From: Arbacia lixula
Lineage: Eukaryota; Echinodermata; Echinoidea; Arbacioida; Arbaciidae
Length of the DNA: 64,000 bases
Direction: 5' to 3'
Assembly (NCBI GenBank): GCA_963669155.1
Contig: OZ022593.1
Span: forward strand, 3,388,655-3,452,654
Part shown: positions 11,468-24,800 of the stretch, piece by piece
Layout of the letters: every line of letters starts with the position of its first letter
Numbering within the stretch: position 1 is the first letter of the stretch
The notes under the pieces: model-generated
What the model was told of the DNA's origin: nothing
The model's input: the letters and a program-made list of their open reading frames with translations, nothing else
The model's database searches: none
Program-made: the position numbers and the translations under genes

Positions 11468-12460
11468 GTCAAAGTGAAAACTTTGAAATTAATGTCATCA
11501 AATTGTGCAAAAACTTGATATTGTATGGAGGAGAGAAATGTTGATACTTGTGATAATTTATGTGGGTTAGAAAGATAAGAATGTTCACTTAACGTTATGT
11601 TACAGGATAAATAAAATGAACTGAAGAATGTGAAGATTAACATTCACTTGATTAAGGTTTACAAGTCAATTCAAGACAACAGACAGCTTGTAATTACAGT
11701 AGTATTTTTATCTGTGTCATTGCTGTGTTTGATGTTCGTGGGTCGTGGTGACAACATTTTCTGTGCGTTTACTTTACATAGATAGAACTCTCCTACTCTT
11801 TATAGATAACTTGTGATGTGTACCAAAGTTTCAGTGTTCTATCATTGCAATTATGCAAGTTAAAAAATATAGCAGTGCTTGCATATAAAACTGGCTATAA
11901 TTGAAAAACTAGTGATTGCATTGTTGTTACAAGGTACATTTGCATTATTGGTATTTGAGAGAAAATTATCTTTCTTTAAAATTTGTTATGATCTTGATGA
12001 TATAGAAGTATATGAAGAAACCCTGCCAAAATGCATGAAAAATGTAATTATTTGAAATGCGTGCATGTATTCTAGTTATTTCTAATGCAGGGCCCTGTGC
12101 AAGGTAAAAAAAATACAAATTGAATTTACTTGGATGCTTTGAGGATACCCTAGTTGATATTGGTAAAACAATGGAATATTGTGGTTTACATATTTGCTAA
12201 TGGAATTACATGTGACTGTTAACTCTTGTGTTGTGCAGTGTGCAGTGTTCAAAACGTATCGAGCGTGGAGATTTCATGTAATACATTTCGATGAAATATG
12301 ATTATTGGTCGATTTTATGATATTTGACTCAATGTGAAAGCTTGTAATTAATATCATATAGAATCGTGCAAAAACTTGATATTGTATAGAGGAAAGAAAT
12401 GATACTGCATGTAATCATTTCTGTGGGTTAAGAAAGAGGAACGTTTACCGTGATGTCAAC
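11468..12460. repeat. Pair of diverged direct duplicates in the 3' UTR region
   Basis: The copies at 11468-11600 and 12335-12460 share GTGCAAAAACTTGATATTGT, then GGAGGAGAGAAATG / GAGGAAAGAAATG, and TGTGGGTTA(A)GAAAGA. They diverge by scattered substitutions and small indels, which suggests an old segmental duplication. A shorter repeat (AAATAAA..TGAAGAAT.TGAAGA) occurs at 11408 and 11600. Confidence 0.7.
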
Positions 12461-14434
12461 TTAGTCAAAGGATGTTGGGGAAGATATCTTCGTTTTGTGT
12501 ACTTGATGATATATAGGGAATTAAGGCATGTTTGGTCTCCAGTGACAATCGCTGGTGTGTTGTTATTTGTGTAAACGTCTTATTAACGAGATGACTTGTA
12601 GTGGAGGAGGTGTTTTGTTTGAACTATAGCTAATCATGTTTATTTGTTTTCTTGTATATTTCATTTCTTTCCTTGAGAACAGGAAGTGGAACTTTTCACA
12701 GTTTTGATTTGGGATTATTGTTTTTTCATGCACATTCTGTAGATTGATTGTATGCCTTGCCTTGGGCTAGATTTTATTAGAAAAATTTATATCATATTTG
12801 TTTTTAGTTTCTTTTTGCGTACTGAGAGTTGAAATAGATTATTTCTGGATGTAATATATTTATGTTTTGCTTACTATTATCTGAAAGATACCTATGGAAG
12901 CAAGTTAAGCTATCAAGGGAGTGGTAGATAAACTCTGGTAGATTCTTGCCTGTTCAGCTTGGCAAGGAGTAGATAAGGGTGATTCTGTGTGAAGTTTACA
13001 TGTTTGTTTCGAAATAAATATGATAGAAAGTGCTGTAAATTGCTTGATTATGAGTACAGGTTTGTGTATTAAAATGAATGTTGATTAATTGAAATAAGGG
13101 GAGATTTTATGACTGCTTTGTAAGTTTGAATAATGTGGGTATTGGATGTAGTGCATGCTAGTTGAACCATTGGCAGAACATATTCCTGATATATCATTCG
13201 TTAGACCTAGCCATTTCTTGTGCAGTACTTGTGCGATGGTACGTAATGCCGTGTGTATTCAATCAGTATCCAGATTTAGCCCCAGGAAATAGTGCCATAC
13301 TTATGACATTCAAGTGCAAAGTCAGCATACCTGTACATGCAAGTAGGCTCAATTTCAATCACTATGTATTCACTAGTTTGACAATCTCTTTGTTTGTGTA
13401 GTAATGAGATATAGTTGTTCAAGAAATTCAAGTAATACAAATATTAAGATATTGCTTCAATGTAATCTAAATATATATATTATACATACTGCATGAATGC
13501 AATCTACAGCTTTCATTGGAAACTAAGTCAAATATCTCTGCATTTGGATTTATGTAGAATACAAATAGAACTTGGCATACCTAGCAAATGGTCATGGATT
13601 TATAATACAAGCACCAGTACAAAATAGGGATTTAGGCGGTGTTGTAAATTTTTAAAATGTCAATATAAACTTGGCGTGCTGACTTTGTATACTCAAGGCG
13701 TGAAGTATTTGACTAAAACAACTGCACTAATGTACAGTAGGTACAGTAGCATTGTATCTATCGGTCAACTTGTAAATTCTTGCAACAGGTTTTTCGCTCT
13801 TACTTAGAAGAGTGTTAGGTAGTAGACAGTCATTTAGGCTCGGTCTCATGTTGCCGTCAGCATTTGTGTCTGTAGCGAGTCTGATATTTAACACTGGTGC
13901 GTATATATTTACACATGTGTCTGCATTCAGTGTACATTCTGAGGGTTTGTCATACTTTTGAGTTCTTCCGGGTAAAAAGCACAAGAGAGGAAGACTTTTC
14001 ATACATTGTTTTTCTCTTTGAAACATTGTTTGGTTCTTTCCTGAAGTGAATGTATAGAAAAAAAACTTTAAAGCGTTTAACATTTATGTGAGAGGTTAAC
14101 CAGGAAGAAAAAAAAAAGGAAAGCGTGTGATACAGCAGTTAAAAAATCATGTGCATTTATTGAAACAAGAAAGTTCATCTTCTTAATGATCTGTCTGCAC
14201 GTTCCCAGTAAATGAAAAAAAAAATATTGCAGTCTCATTGTGTCATTTTTGCGATGTCATAAGGGAAATGAAGAGAGGAGAGAATGGGAAACAGAAAGAA
14301 AGAAAGAAAGAGAGGGGAAGGGCAGGGAATGGGGTGGATATACATGTATGTAGAAAGAGGTAGAGGCATTTTGAAATGGAGAGAATCAGATATATAGAGA
14401 GAAAGGGAAAGGGAGGGAATGGTTGGAGAAAGAA

Positions 14435-14488
<54 letters not shown>
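14435..14488. repeat. (GA)n microsatellite
   Basis: A nearly pure GA dinucleotide run lies in intergenic DNA. The Arg/Glu reading frames across it are artefacts of the repeat. Confidence 0.9.
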
Positions 14489-14886
14489 GGGGAGAAAAAA
14501 AAAGACATTGAAAAAAGGGAAGAGAGAGGGGGAGATTATGTTACTGGAAGAAGACATAGGAAAAGAAAGGGACAGGTGTGGCAACAGCTCGAAGGAGATG
14601 CACTTTGAAATAGATGAATATAAAGAGGCATGGACAAAAAGCATGAAGGTAAAAATATTGAGTTAATGAGAGAAAGGCAGAAAGGGTGAGAGGGAGATAT
14701 ATAGAGTAGAAGTTAGATCAGCCTAAGAATTAATCTGCTTTCCAAAATACACACCACTTCTAGTCAAAGTATTGGTGAACTCAAGTTTGACCCATATTCT
14801 CAAAAACTTCACACAAAATTCCTCCATCAACATCAGGTTTTATCAAACATCATCTTTGTACACAGTATAGACAACAGCAGCTTGTT

Positions 14887-14904
14887 TTTATTGTGACCTT
14901 TATT
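14887..14904 (-). terminator. Candidate BICC1 polyadenylation signals
   Basis: On the - strand two AATAAA hexamers lie 6 bases apart (14899-14904 and 14887-14892). From 14.9 to 20.5 kb the DNA is largely free of recognisable repeats and A+T-rich, compatible with a long BICC1 3' UTR ending here. This is inference; other - strand AATAAA sites exist. Confidence 0.3.
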
Positions 14905-17900
14905 TGCTCAACTTGACGTTGAATAAACATGCATTTGTGATAATAGGTGTAATAAAAAAATGATTGTTTTCACATAAAGAGTAATTTTTGTACAATAGAA
15001 TGATACAAAAATATGTGGTATTCACATGACCATTGATAAATAATTGACAGTTCCCAATTATACAATACAAATATGAAGGAAAAAACACATTACATTTACA
15101 AAAAAAAAAAAAAAAACAGTACAATTTTTGGTGGACTGACATATCATGTATATGTCAAGTCGTTAAATTTTAGATTTTAAAAATAACAGAAAACACCTTT
15201 TTTCACAAACAGTTCATTATTCACACACTGACATGTCATTGAATCATCGTTTGTTATATCATTATCTCAATAATGATGTCACCACAAATAACAAGATTTG
15301 TATTGAAGATATTGTACATTAAAATTAATGACTTAAAAAGCAAATTATATTTGAGGATCCTAAGTCCTGAATGTCACATTAAGAAATGTTGTTAGCATGA
15401 AAACTTATGTTTTTCACTGAGTCAAAATTAATTTAAAACAACATTTGCAGATTATACCCAAACATTTTGTTCCCTACTTACAGGTTGTTTATAACTATGT
15501 ACCCGGCTATTCAGACGATTTAAAAGCCATCATACAGTTATACCCATTGATCACACATCTCCACATTATTATGTTGATAACTAAAGGGCTACAGTGCTTC
15601 TGTATGCTCAGAATAAGTTCTCTGTACAGTCAAAAGCTTGTCATATTACAAGAGTTTCAAAGCATGTTATTCTTTCTTTATAGGTGTTAACTGGCAATAT
15701 GTCAGACCTAAATTATAATGTCGCTATTGCCAATATCCTATTACTGCTGTGTTTTCTTTGATAGCAATTGATCTCCATCCCCATTGGAATAAGTTCTTAT
15801 CCATATGTGTTTCTATAGTGAGAGGAGTACATATGGCATAACAGGACCATACCGTTGCCTAAATTTGGTCTATGATGTTCCTTTTAACTCCATCATCCAT
15901 ACACACCATCGCATACCGTCCAATTAATATTTACCTGTCACTGCCTACTCAAAATATACTTTTTAAATTCATCATTCTGAAGATTCTCGGTGAATAACAA
16001 TGAGTCTACAACAATACTGATATGTCAGGGAAACCTTACACAAGGTCAAGTTGAAATTGCTTGTAGCACTTCTAAGCTAAACATTTACATATATCAAACT
16101 TGAATACATTTGTCACTGATTGCGTAACATCATATACTAGTGCAATAGTTTGATAGGGTCAATATTACTTGTAACACATAAATAATTAAACTTTCTTTCG
16201 GAAGACTTCTCTCAATCTTGAAAATTGATTTGATTTGAAGACATCATTCTTCTAATCCCTGTCATAAAAGCTTACCATCACCACAAAAAACTTACTCTCA
16301 ATGGCTTCGCAAATATCATTTTTAATTTCTAAAGAAAAATTACACGTTAACATTTCAAGATAAGGAAAACATCTAAAAGTGCATGTGCGCTTGTTGAAAG
16401 CAATTCAGATTGAATTTTGTTATAAAGTTAAATCATGAACTCAAGTTGGACACTCATTTATAACTTGCCTAGGTATGTTTAAGAAATGTTCCTATCACGT
16501 ATTAAAAGTATTGTGACAAAATGTTTATCTAATTATTACACTGCATAATTGAAATGTAATTCAAAATGTAATGTTTTTACCTTTCTTGTAAAGTCACATG
16601 TGTAGTCATAAAATATTTTGTGAAACATTTATACGCATACCGGTACATGTTTGGAGAACCCTTCACAAAATATGCTTCATCAGAGTTTAAATAAAATGTA
16701 TTTAAATGATGTTTCATTTCAAAATCAGAGTAGTTTACCACATTCAAGAATGTTAGATTAATTAATTGATTATAAATGATGTGAAATCTTCAAATATATT
16801 CCTCACGTTCAGGAGAGTAGAACATTTGCCAACAACATTGAATCATGACACATTATATCTAATTTAGCCCTTTCCAGCACAGAAAAAAAAAAATGAGTCA
16901 TGCATTTTGTGAATGTGCACATTCAAATAGAGATATTGAGAGTGCAATTTGTTTGGTTGAATACAAACAAGTGAGTAATATGAGACAAAACAGCTTCTAA
17001 GCCGAAATATTCAAGTAATGTCTGTGTTCTCAAACACTGGGTCGATGCTTTTCGGACAATTAACAATAATCATTAGGAAGGTTCTCATTAACTTCCACAG
17101 CAATGCAGACTGCCAGAGAAAAACACATTTTTACTTCTTTCTTTAATCCCTTCATTGCCAGACCGCCTTGTGAGAGTGCTGTGTATTGGCAAAGATGCCT
17201 CAATGGTGCAACAAATTTAACTCCTTCTCTGCCAGACTCCATATTGCCCTATCATAGACAGGTAACCTAAAACGTATCCTAGAAATTGCAGGAGTCAGAA
17301 ATCAATCTGATGCAAGTAAACATTGCCTTTTAACGAACATACATGTTCATGAACATATAAAATAATGAAGGTATAAGAAGACATATATTCAATACAGTAT
17401 CTTTGTTCACAAGATAGATGGATTGTATTGTGCCCTATACAATTCTTGCATATCAATGACATTATGTATATTTGGAACAATTCACTATAAATACATATTC
17501 TGTCATACATATACTATGTGACATATAAATACATATACAGTAGCATTACATTATATACAGAACTATATAAACACCAAATTTCAGCATATCTAGTGTAAAG
17601 TGATTTTGGCATGTATTATACATTTTATATTATATCATTAACAAACAAACAAACAAAGTGGGTTTTCCTTATGCCTCTCCCATCTGTCATATCTTACAAA
17701 CACTAATGTACACATGTTGTATGTGTGGTTTCTCCAATGATGTGTGTAGCATTGTTGAATGCTGTACAAAAAATAAAATCTAGTACAGACTGATTTGTTT
17801 GCATATGAGTACAGGTCAATATAACATGGTGGATGGAGGACATTCACTGGTTTCAGTACTGTGTATCAAAACAGAAAAACATCACTGTTTTGGCAGAAAT

Positions 17901-20540
17901 TTCTCAAACACTAACATATTAATTGAATATCAAATTGTGCCATTACAGTCAACAACATGTTCAAAATAAAGATATCAAGTATACGCATTCAACACTTAGA
18001 TCTGATTGTAAGGCTTATTCTACAGTGTCAATTTCTGTAGTTACATACGGTCTAATGTAGCACACACTTTCAGAGTAGTCACATAGAATTTACAAATCAC
18101 TGATTGCATAGCAACTATGTGAGAGCTTTTAATATAACACCACAAACAAAAGAAATCTACAAATCTTCAATTCTTATCAAAGGCTCTAAATATCAAATGA
18201 AGTTGAATGGAAGCATGTCAATTTGTCTGTCAAGAAATCAAATTTGGCACATTGCCAGTATTCAATTCAGTAAAAAAACATTACTGTTGGCCCTCTCATT
18301 TCATAATTCAATTCATTTTTGATAACTACTGCATAAAGGAAAACAAATGGTGAAAACATTTGTATGTACGACTGACAAATATAATGATCATTAATGTAAA
18401 AAGAAATTATGTCATCTGGCTACTTTGTGGCAGAGGCATGAAAATGGATTCCATCATTTTGTTGAACCTTGTGGTGAATAATGAGACTTGATCCTGTGGG
18501 ATACAAGGAATGTTTTAAAGTGGAACTTGCTTAATGTCATTCAACGTCATTCAAAATCAGATATAAATTGTAAGTGGTCAGCATACTACCCGATTGTAGA
18601 TTTTTTGGCTGGAATGGATGAACACTAACAAAACATGATGCACAAATAAAATTGTTGCAAATACTGTTTGAAAAGCAGTCGGAGTAAAATGAGTATGGCA
18701 GATCTATACTCCAAAAATATCCCCATCTGGTAAATAAATATTTACAAGCAAAGAACAAACTTTGTTATAATGAATGTCTCTTCTACGAACATCTGTGTCA
18801 TATTTTAATCTGCTAATTCATAATCAAATACTAAGGGCGTTTTTCTTTTCAGGCTCTACCATATTTTCATCAATCAACTGCGCAAGTTGATGTTTGATTG
18901 CATTGTTTATTTGTGCTGGACATTGCCAACTACTCATTGCATATTTGTACCATGCGCATGTTAATAAGTATAAGGCACACAAGCATGAAGCATTGTGATG
19001 TTGTGTCAGGCAAATGGTTCAACAGGCAAATTCCCACAAGGAACTCCACCACAAATTGGTTGCCACTGATAATGCAAATTTATGCAAGAAAAGATATTAT
19101 TGCCTGCTATCTATTTATGCAAATAAAAGTACTGTTGACTGCTATTCGAGCAAAAAAAGGGTACTTTTGCTAGAATATCAATGCTATTTTTAGGTACGGT
19201 TTGACTAATGCCCGAGTCAGTACAATGATAAAGCATGAAAAGTTGAATACTGATTGTCATAAAAATACATTTATAAAAAATATTGTCACAACAATACCAG
19301 TCTAAATATCTTTTACAAAATCAGTCATATCACAGAAGAAAGGTGTCACGAATGACAAGAATGCATCTGAACAATTCATCCACAATGGACGTCTCAAGGA
19401 GATGTTTCTAATCCCTTTGTGCTCCAAAAAAAAAGATGGTCTATGGGACATGTATGTATTGCTTAAGTAACAACGCCTCAATTGCGCATAGCGAGTTACT
19501 GTAAAGATTCACTGTATTTATGGAATGACTCTGTTTCAATATAGGCACGTGTGGTGTAGAATAAGCATGCAGCCTGCAGAAAATATTTTCAACACAAGAA
19601 AACAGTCTTTTACAAACAAACTATGTTTGGAAGTTGATGATAATACTGTACTTCTTGCATGTCCATTCAAATTATTTAAAAACAAAGTTTCACCAACTTC
19701 CTTGTTAAAAAAGAACAATATGAAAAATGTTGTATATAAAAATACTACGATATGAAAGTTAGAATCTTACAAAACAAAATATTTGTAAAATATGTTCTAT
19801 TGAATGTGTGCGTACATCATTATTTAAATATGTTGTTTTTTCCATACACATCTTGTGTTTTGCCTAGTTATACTTTCAGATATAAAATATATAAACAACT
19901 TTGATTGATTGGTAAAACAAAGAATATAATGTGCTCATCCAAATATTTTGACAAGGAAATATATCTGCTCAATATGCATCTCATAATAATAAGAAGCTTG
20001 TTTGAAGTTCCAAAATACAATCAATAAGTAACATCAATTTGTGTAGCGATGAGTGAGAAAATTGATAAGATACGAGTCGCAACATGTGCTAAATATGGGC
20101 CACTGCATGTCCCAAATTAATCATGATTAGGCAAAGTGTTGAGAAACACATTGACACAAACAGACTGCAATTCAAAGTACTGCTATATGAAGGTATGTGC
20201 AGAATGCACACGCTAGCTGGGTTACTTCAACACGCATACATATATTGTTATGTTTTGTCCAATTCACATAAGTGCACATACATATGCTCTGGTGTACAAA
20301 CATGTATAAAAGTGGGAGGGAAAAATAAATGATTGCATTGAAGACAACTGAATACAAGAATCAGTGCATTTTCCTGTTTGGCTGGACCAAACTGTCCGCA
20401 TATACAATTTTGATGTTATTTATATTTCAACGTGTATCGAGATCAAAAGAAATACATATATAATGTGATTGTGTAATCTTTTAAAAAATAAGTGCTTTTG
20501 CAGGAATGTAATAGGAATGGACATGAATATAGAAAGATAA
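14905..20540 (-). other. Non-coding stretch, possibly the long BICC1 3' UTR
   Basis: About 5.6 kb is A+T-rich with no coding exon and few recognisable repeats. At 17144-17235 two same-direction sequences of the form TTTAA-yCCyTTC-TGCCAGAC occur, resembling the ends of the TTAA-flanked MITEs at 32.5 and 33.8 kb. Nothing else was recognised. Confidence 0.35.
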
Positions 20541-20542
20541 TT

Positions 20543-20890
20543 ATCAGTCCTAGTAGTACTAGCATCTGTCAGTCATTAGAATCAGTCCTAGTAGTACTAG
20601 CATCTGTCAGTCATTAGAATCAGTCCTAGAAGTACTAGCATCTGTCAGTCATTAGAATCAGTCCTAGTAGTACTAGCATCTGTCAGTCATTAGAATCAGT
20701 CCTAGTAGTACTAGCATCTGTCAGTCATTAGAATCAGTCCTAGTAGTACTAGCATCTGCCAGTCATTAGAATCAGTCCTAGTAGTACTAGCATCTGTCAG
20801 TCATTAGAATCAGTCCTAGTAGTACTAGCATCTGTCAGTCATTAGAATCAGTCCTAGTAGTACTAGCATCTGTCAGTCATTAGAATCAGT
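20543..20890. repeat. 38-bp minisatellite, nine copies
   Basis: Nine back-to-back copies of a 38-bp unit start every 38 bases from 20543 to 20847, with a 6-base partial tenth. The unit opens ATCAGTCC and contains the near-palindrome CTAGTAGTACTAG and CATCTGTCAGTCATTAGA. Copies are almost identical, with only single-base variants in the third and sixth. There are no spacers between units. Confidence 0.97.
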
Positions 20891-21014
20891 GTCAGCCCAC
20901 TATAGACACTACCTACCATGTAATGTGTGCACCCTTGATCTCATGCACATGAGATTTCACATTATCAAATGAATGTTACCAGTTCTCCTTTCTCCTCTTT
21001 CAGCGGCAATGCTG

Positions 21015-21090
21015 ATGTTCTGGGTGGGCTTGAACCCGCAACCTTCAGGTGGAAGACACCGGCTCGCCCCGCTCAACCACAACTCTCAGG
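21015..21090 (-). mobile_element. tRNA-derived SINE fragment
   Basis: On the - strand the order is an A-box-like TGGTTGAGCGG and then a B-box-like GGTTCAAGCCC about 35 bases later, as in a tRNA-derived SINE head. No intact tRNA acceptor stem is seen. Confidence 0.5.
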
Positions 21091-21299
21091 CTAGGAAGGT
21101 ATAGAAGACTCCTAAAAGTTGAACATAACATTTTGTTCATTTTTGCAAATGGCAAAAATATGTTTTGAAAGGTTTTGAAGCTTTTGAAGTTAGAAGAGGA
21201 GGCACTATACCACTCGACCCCATCACTTTCAGGAAGGTAAAGAGAAGCACTTTATCAACACCATACAGACAAACAACTTGCCTGACAAATTGTCCTGTC

Positions 21300-21740
21300 T
21301 ACAATGGATTTGAACCCCTGACCTACAGATGAGTGCTGATAGTGAAACCACTAGACCACATACACTCCTATGATGCTGGTGAGATAGTGGTCTACCGACA
21401 CAGTTTCCAGTAGATTTGAACCCCTGACCTGATGGTGAAACCACTAGACCACATACACTGCTATGATGCTGCTGAGACAGTGGTCTACCGACACAGTTTC
21501 CAGCAGATTTGAACCCCTGACCTGCAGATAAGTGCTGATGGTGAAACCACTAGACCACATACACTGCTATGATGCTGGTGAGACAGTGGTCTACCAACAC
21601 AATTTCCAGCTGATTTGAACCCCTGACCCGCAGATGAGTGCTGGTGGTGAAACCACTAGACCACATACACTGCTATGATGCTGCTGAGACAGTGGTCTAC
21701 CGACACAGTTTCCAGCAGATTTGAACCCCTGATCCTGACC
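21300..21740 (-). repeat. Tandem array of tRNA-like (SINE-type) units beside the BICC1 stop
   Basis: Five copies of GATTTGAACCCCTGA (+ strand) start at 21307, 21413, 21506, 21612 and 21718: a period of 106 bp, with one unit 13 bp shorter. On the - strand each complete unit has an A-box-like TGGTCTAGTGGTT and a B-box-like GGTTCAAATC, the layout of a Glu/Asp-type tRNA internal promoter. The array is in the sense of BICC1 and ends about 18 bases from its stop codon. The unit also contains GGTAGAC, resembling the sequence across the BICC1 stop. Confidence 0.8.
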
Positions 21741-21757
21741 TGCTGATGGGGCAGCGT

Positions 21758-21885
21758 CTACCAACATGGTGTTGTGTGTTGACTGCTGGGCCCAGCTAGG
21801 AATCCATTGGAGGGGCCATTAGGGTAACTCTGGCTGGAGCTTGGCACCGGGGTTGGGAACGAGCCCTTGTTTGTCTTGTTCAGGT
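21758..21885 (-). CDS. BICC1: BICC1 terminal coding exon and stop
   Basis: The acceptor is ttctctccccAG. The exon completes a split Asp codon and encodes 41 further residues, LNKTNKGSFPTPVPSSSQSY, then PNGPSNGFLAGPSSQ and HTTPCW, before TAG. It ends in Cys-Trp where human ends in GRW. It is too short for a Met-start frame. The stop lies about 18 bases from the tRNA-like tandem array. Confidence 0.88.
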
Positions 21886-24800
21886 CTGGGGAGAGAAAGG
21901 CGAAAACAATCAGTACTCACATGGAAGTACAATACAAAGAACACTCGTTCACCCTTTCATTACAGTTCACGTCAACGTATTAAGAACGGTATCAAGGAGT
22001 TCTCATTTTCGAGGTTGTAACTTGAGGTGTGACAGAGAGCTTGTAAGTTAGAGGTGTCACCCTCAGCTAACTCCTAACAGCTTCTCTTATCTCAGCACTT
22101 TTTATTCTATTTGACATTACATATTTACATTATGTGCACCCACTGGGAGCACTCCTTGCTGACTGTCATTTGCCAAGAGCTCAAGAGCAAATCCCTCGTT
22201 TGGCTTGTCCTACCTGGCTCTACACTGGCTTCAAGACCGTTTTCAAGACTTCAAGACTTCAAGACTGTTCAAGACATTTCATATCCAAACTACCATCAAC
22301 ACACAGTTGGGTCTGAAAGTGACAAGACTAATGCTCTTCTGCTCTAGTCTGTCCATCAGACAGGAGTTTTACCATTAGCTCTTGCATAATACAGAATATC
22401 CATAAATCCATCAGTCAGGGCGATGGGAGAAGAACTGGGGAGTGATTAGTCTACTGTATACAGACCTGATTATTCTATAAATTGTATTAGAAATGCCAAA
22501 CAGCCTAGGAACAAGGCTAACTGGGCCCAAATTTACTCCTCGTCAAAAAAATGTTTGAGAATGTATTTGAACCCACAACTTAGTTATATTGGATGTCCTG
22601 ACCAAAAGTGAACCGACATCTCTCCCTATTAGTGAGTAAGACGTCTTCAATTTGAGAGCCAATAGTAGAGGCGCGTTCTTACCTGAGATAGCTAGCAGCA
22701 TTTTCCGTCTCGCACCAAATGTTGTGATCCCAATGTCCTTTAGATCTCTGTCCGTCAGAGTCAGGAATGTTGACAAGTCAATCTGGTTGGAGAGAAAAAG
22801 CAGTGATAACTTCTTTTTACTCTTTTTACTGCTTACTAGGTAATTTTTAAACTCCGACAAACCCCAAAGACAGGAAAACTTAGCTTCAATCCCTTCTGCC
22901 ATACCCTTTTAAGCAGGTTGAATACCACATCATTTATCATCTTGAGAGTACTAGGGCCATTTCATCACACTAAAGTCACTAAAAATGCATCATTTCTAAT
23001 TAAGGAAATATGGCTGGTCTGATGGATGTTTAGCTGATTAAATCTTCTCACAATAACACTTGCAAAAGAGCATAATTTACTAGTTATGGGCTGATGCAGA
23101 TGCACTTTTGCAAGTTCAGGTTGTTTTCCTGAAGAGATGTGATCAGGATGTTTTACAATTCTGCTCTCACAAAGACCCAGCCAGGGTGCGTTCTCACCCA
23201 CCTCTTGTTGCTGAAAGACGTCGGTGTATTTGTCCAGGCCGAGGTTGGTGAAGAGGTCTTCTAGATCAGGGCGGGACGACAGCGAGGCATTGAGGTCGTT
23301 GGCTGTCCACAGACCTTTACTAGGCTTGGGCAGTGTTGTGCTCTCTATGTAGTTACTGCAGCTTACGTCACTGAAAGTAGCTGAAATATCAACAACAAAT
23401 ATTCAATCTTGTGACCTGACTCTAACATTCTACCTGGCAATATAATTCATGCAATGTGTTAAGGCTCTCTGCCACTCACAGGCACTTGCTATGGAGTGTG
23501 GTTCTCTTTAGGCCTCTTGTCAAAAGTTCAAGACACAAAAGACTGGGGTTATCTCCGGGAATCCCGCATGCTATCCTTTCTATGAGAGGCTCGATAATCC
23601 CCCATCCTTTTCAATATACGGCCGCCAGCATTCTTTTTGCTCAAAAGACATGTGCGGTCCTTTTCCTCTGATCATGGACCCTACTAGGGTCCATGCTATG
23701 ATATTATAATACCATGCGGCAGAATGAAACAAAAGACTGGACAGACTATTATTGGAATGCTGGCCTTTCAGGTCTTTTCAACCTTCGGACAGCTTTTCAG
23801 GAAAGACAGAAGTTTAAAGGCTTATCCGGTCTTTTGATTAAAAGATGCATAGGAGATGTTCAACATGTTTTGACAAGGTGCCTTATGTAATTACTTCAAC
23901 TCATTGTGCAATAATGCCTCCGGCCACTTCATGGCAGGAGGCATGAATAAAACTACACCCAAACTAAAAACTAATCTTTGCTTCTGTGGCAAATAAAAAA
24001 GACATTATTGAACTGAGCGCTTTAAACTCAATCTGGACAAAAAAATATTTGTAATAATGCAACAGAATAAACAAATAATAAAGTGAAGTCGACTTACTCT
24101 TTTTCTTCTTGGAGAAGCTGGATGGGGCATCAAACGCACCCCCAGTCAGTGCTGAATGGGGCTCATTGCTGGGCCTGTCAGGGGGCCAAGTACTGGTAGG
24201 AGGGGTGTTTGGTTCACCCTCTGGGGTGGGGTCCAGTGGGTCTCTATCCTCATGAAGAGGTGTCTGTCAACACACAAGCACAGCATTTCAGAGGGGGTCA
24301 TCAAAATGTTTCCTCTTTTTTTTACTCCTTGCTCCCCCTCTCTCCCTTTGCATCTTGTCTTTCGTATTAATCTATTTTCATATGTGTGTGCATTTGCATG
24401 GGTGATTGTTGATATGAATTGATACTGTGCTGTAGTGGAGAAAGCTCTTGATTCTTGCAGGGAGTTCCTGGGTTTGAATCCAGCCCAGTGCGTACACCCT
24501 TGGACAAGATGTTTGCCTCATGTTTGTCCCTCTCAACACAGGTGTAGTAAATGATCACCTGGTAGGATTTATTACTGATATCATCAAATCGACTAGCTCT
24601 TAGCATTGAATATTGATTAAAGCCAGGGCAATAATGTACCACATAGAGACATGCAATTATGCATATGTGATATGAACTATACAAAAGTAATTCTCATTAC
24701 CAATTGAATTGTTCTCATCCAGGATCATAAGGCGTCTAGAAAAGGGTCATTAAAATGGATAAAATGATGAAGGCCCAGGGAGTAGTACATGTATATGGAC

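Larger units (their letters stand above)
10824..14870 (+). other. Presumed 3' UTR and flank of the ankyrin-like gene
   Basis: This A+T-rich stretch has no credible coding frame. AATAAA hexamers occur soon after the stop and near 11412, 11607 and 13013. Two diverged direct copies of a ~130-bp segment lie at about 11468-11600 and 12335-12460. A (GA)n microsatellite is at 14435-14488, in a purine-rich zone 14270-14700. Where the transcript ends cannot be decided from sequence alone. Confidence 0.4.

Noticed and set aside
20543-20890. Regular 38-bp repeats resembling a CRISPR array
   Set aside because: Units are directly adjacent with no unique spacers, and the surroundings are animal introns and UTRs. 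It is a minisatellite.
21300-21740. Cluster of true tRNA genes
   Set aside because: A-box and B-box-like sequences are present, but no paired acceptor stem or anticodon arm could be drawn, and the 106-bp period is SINE-like.
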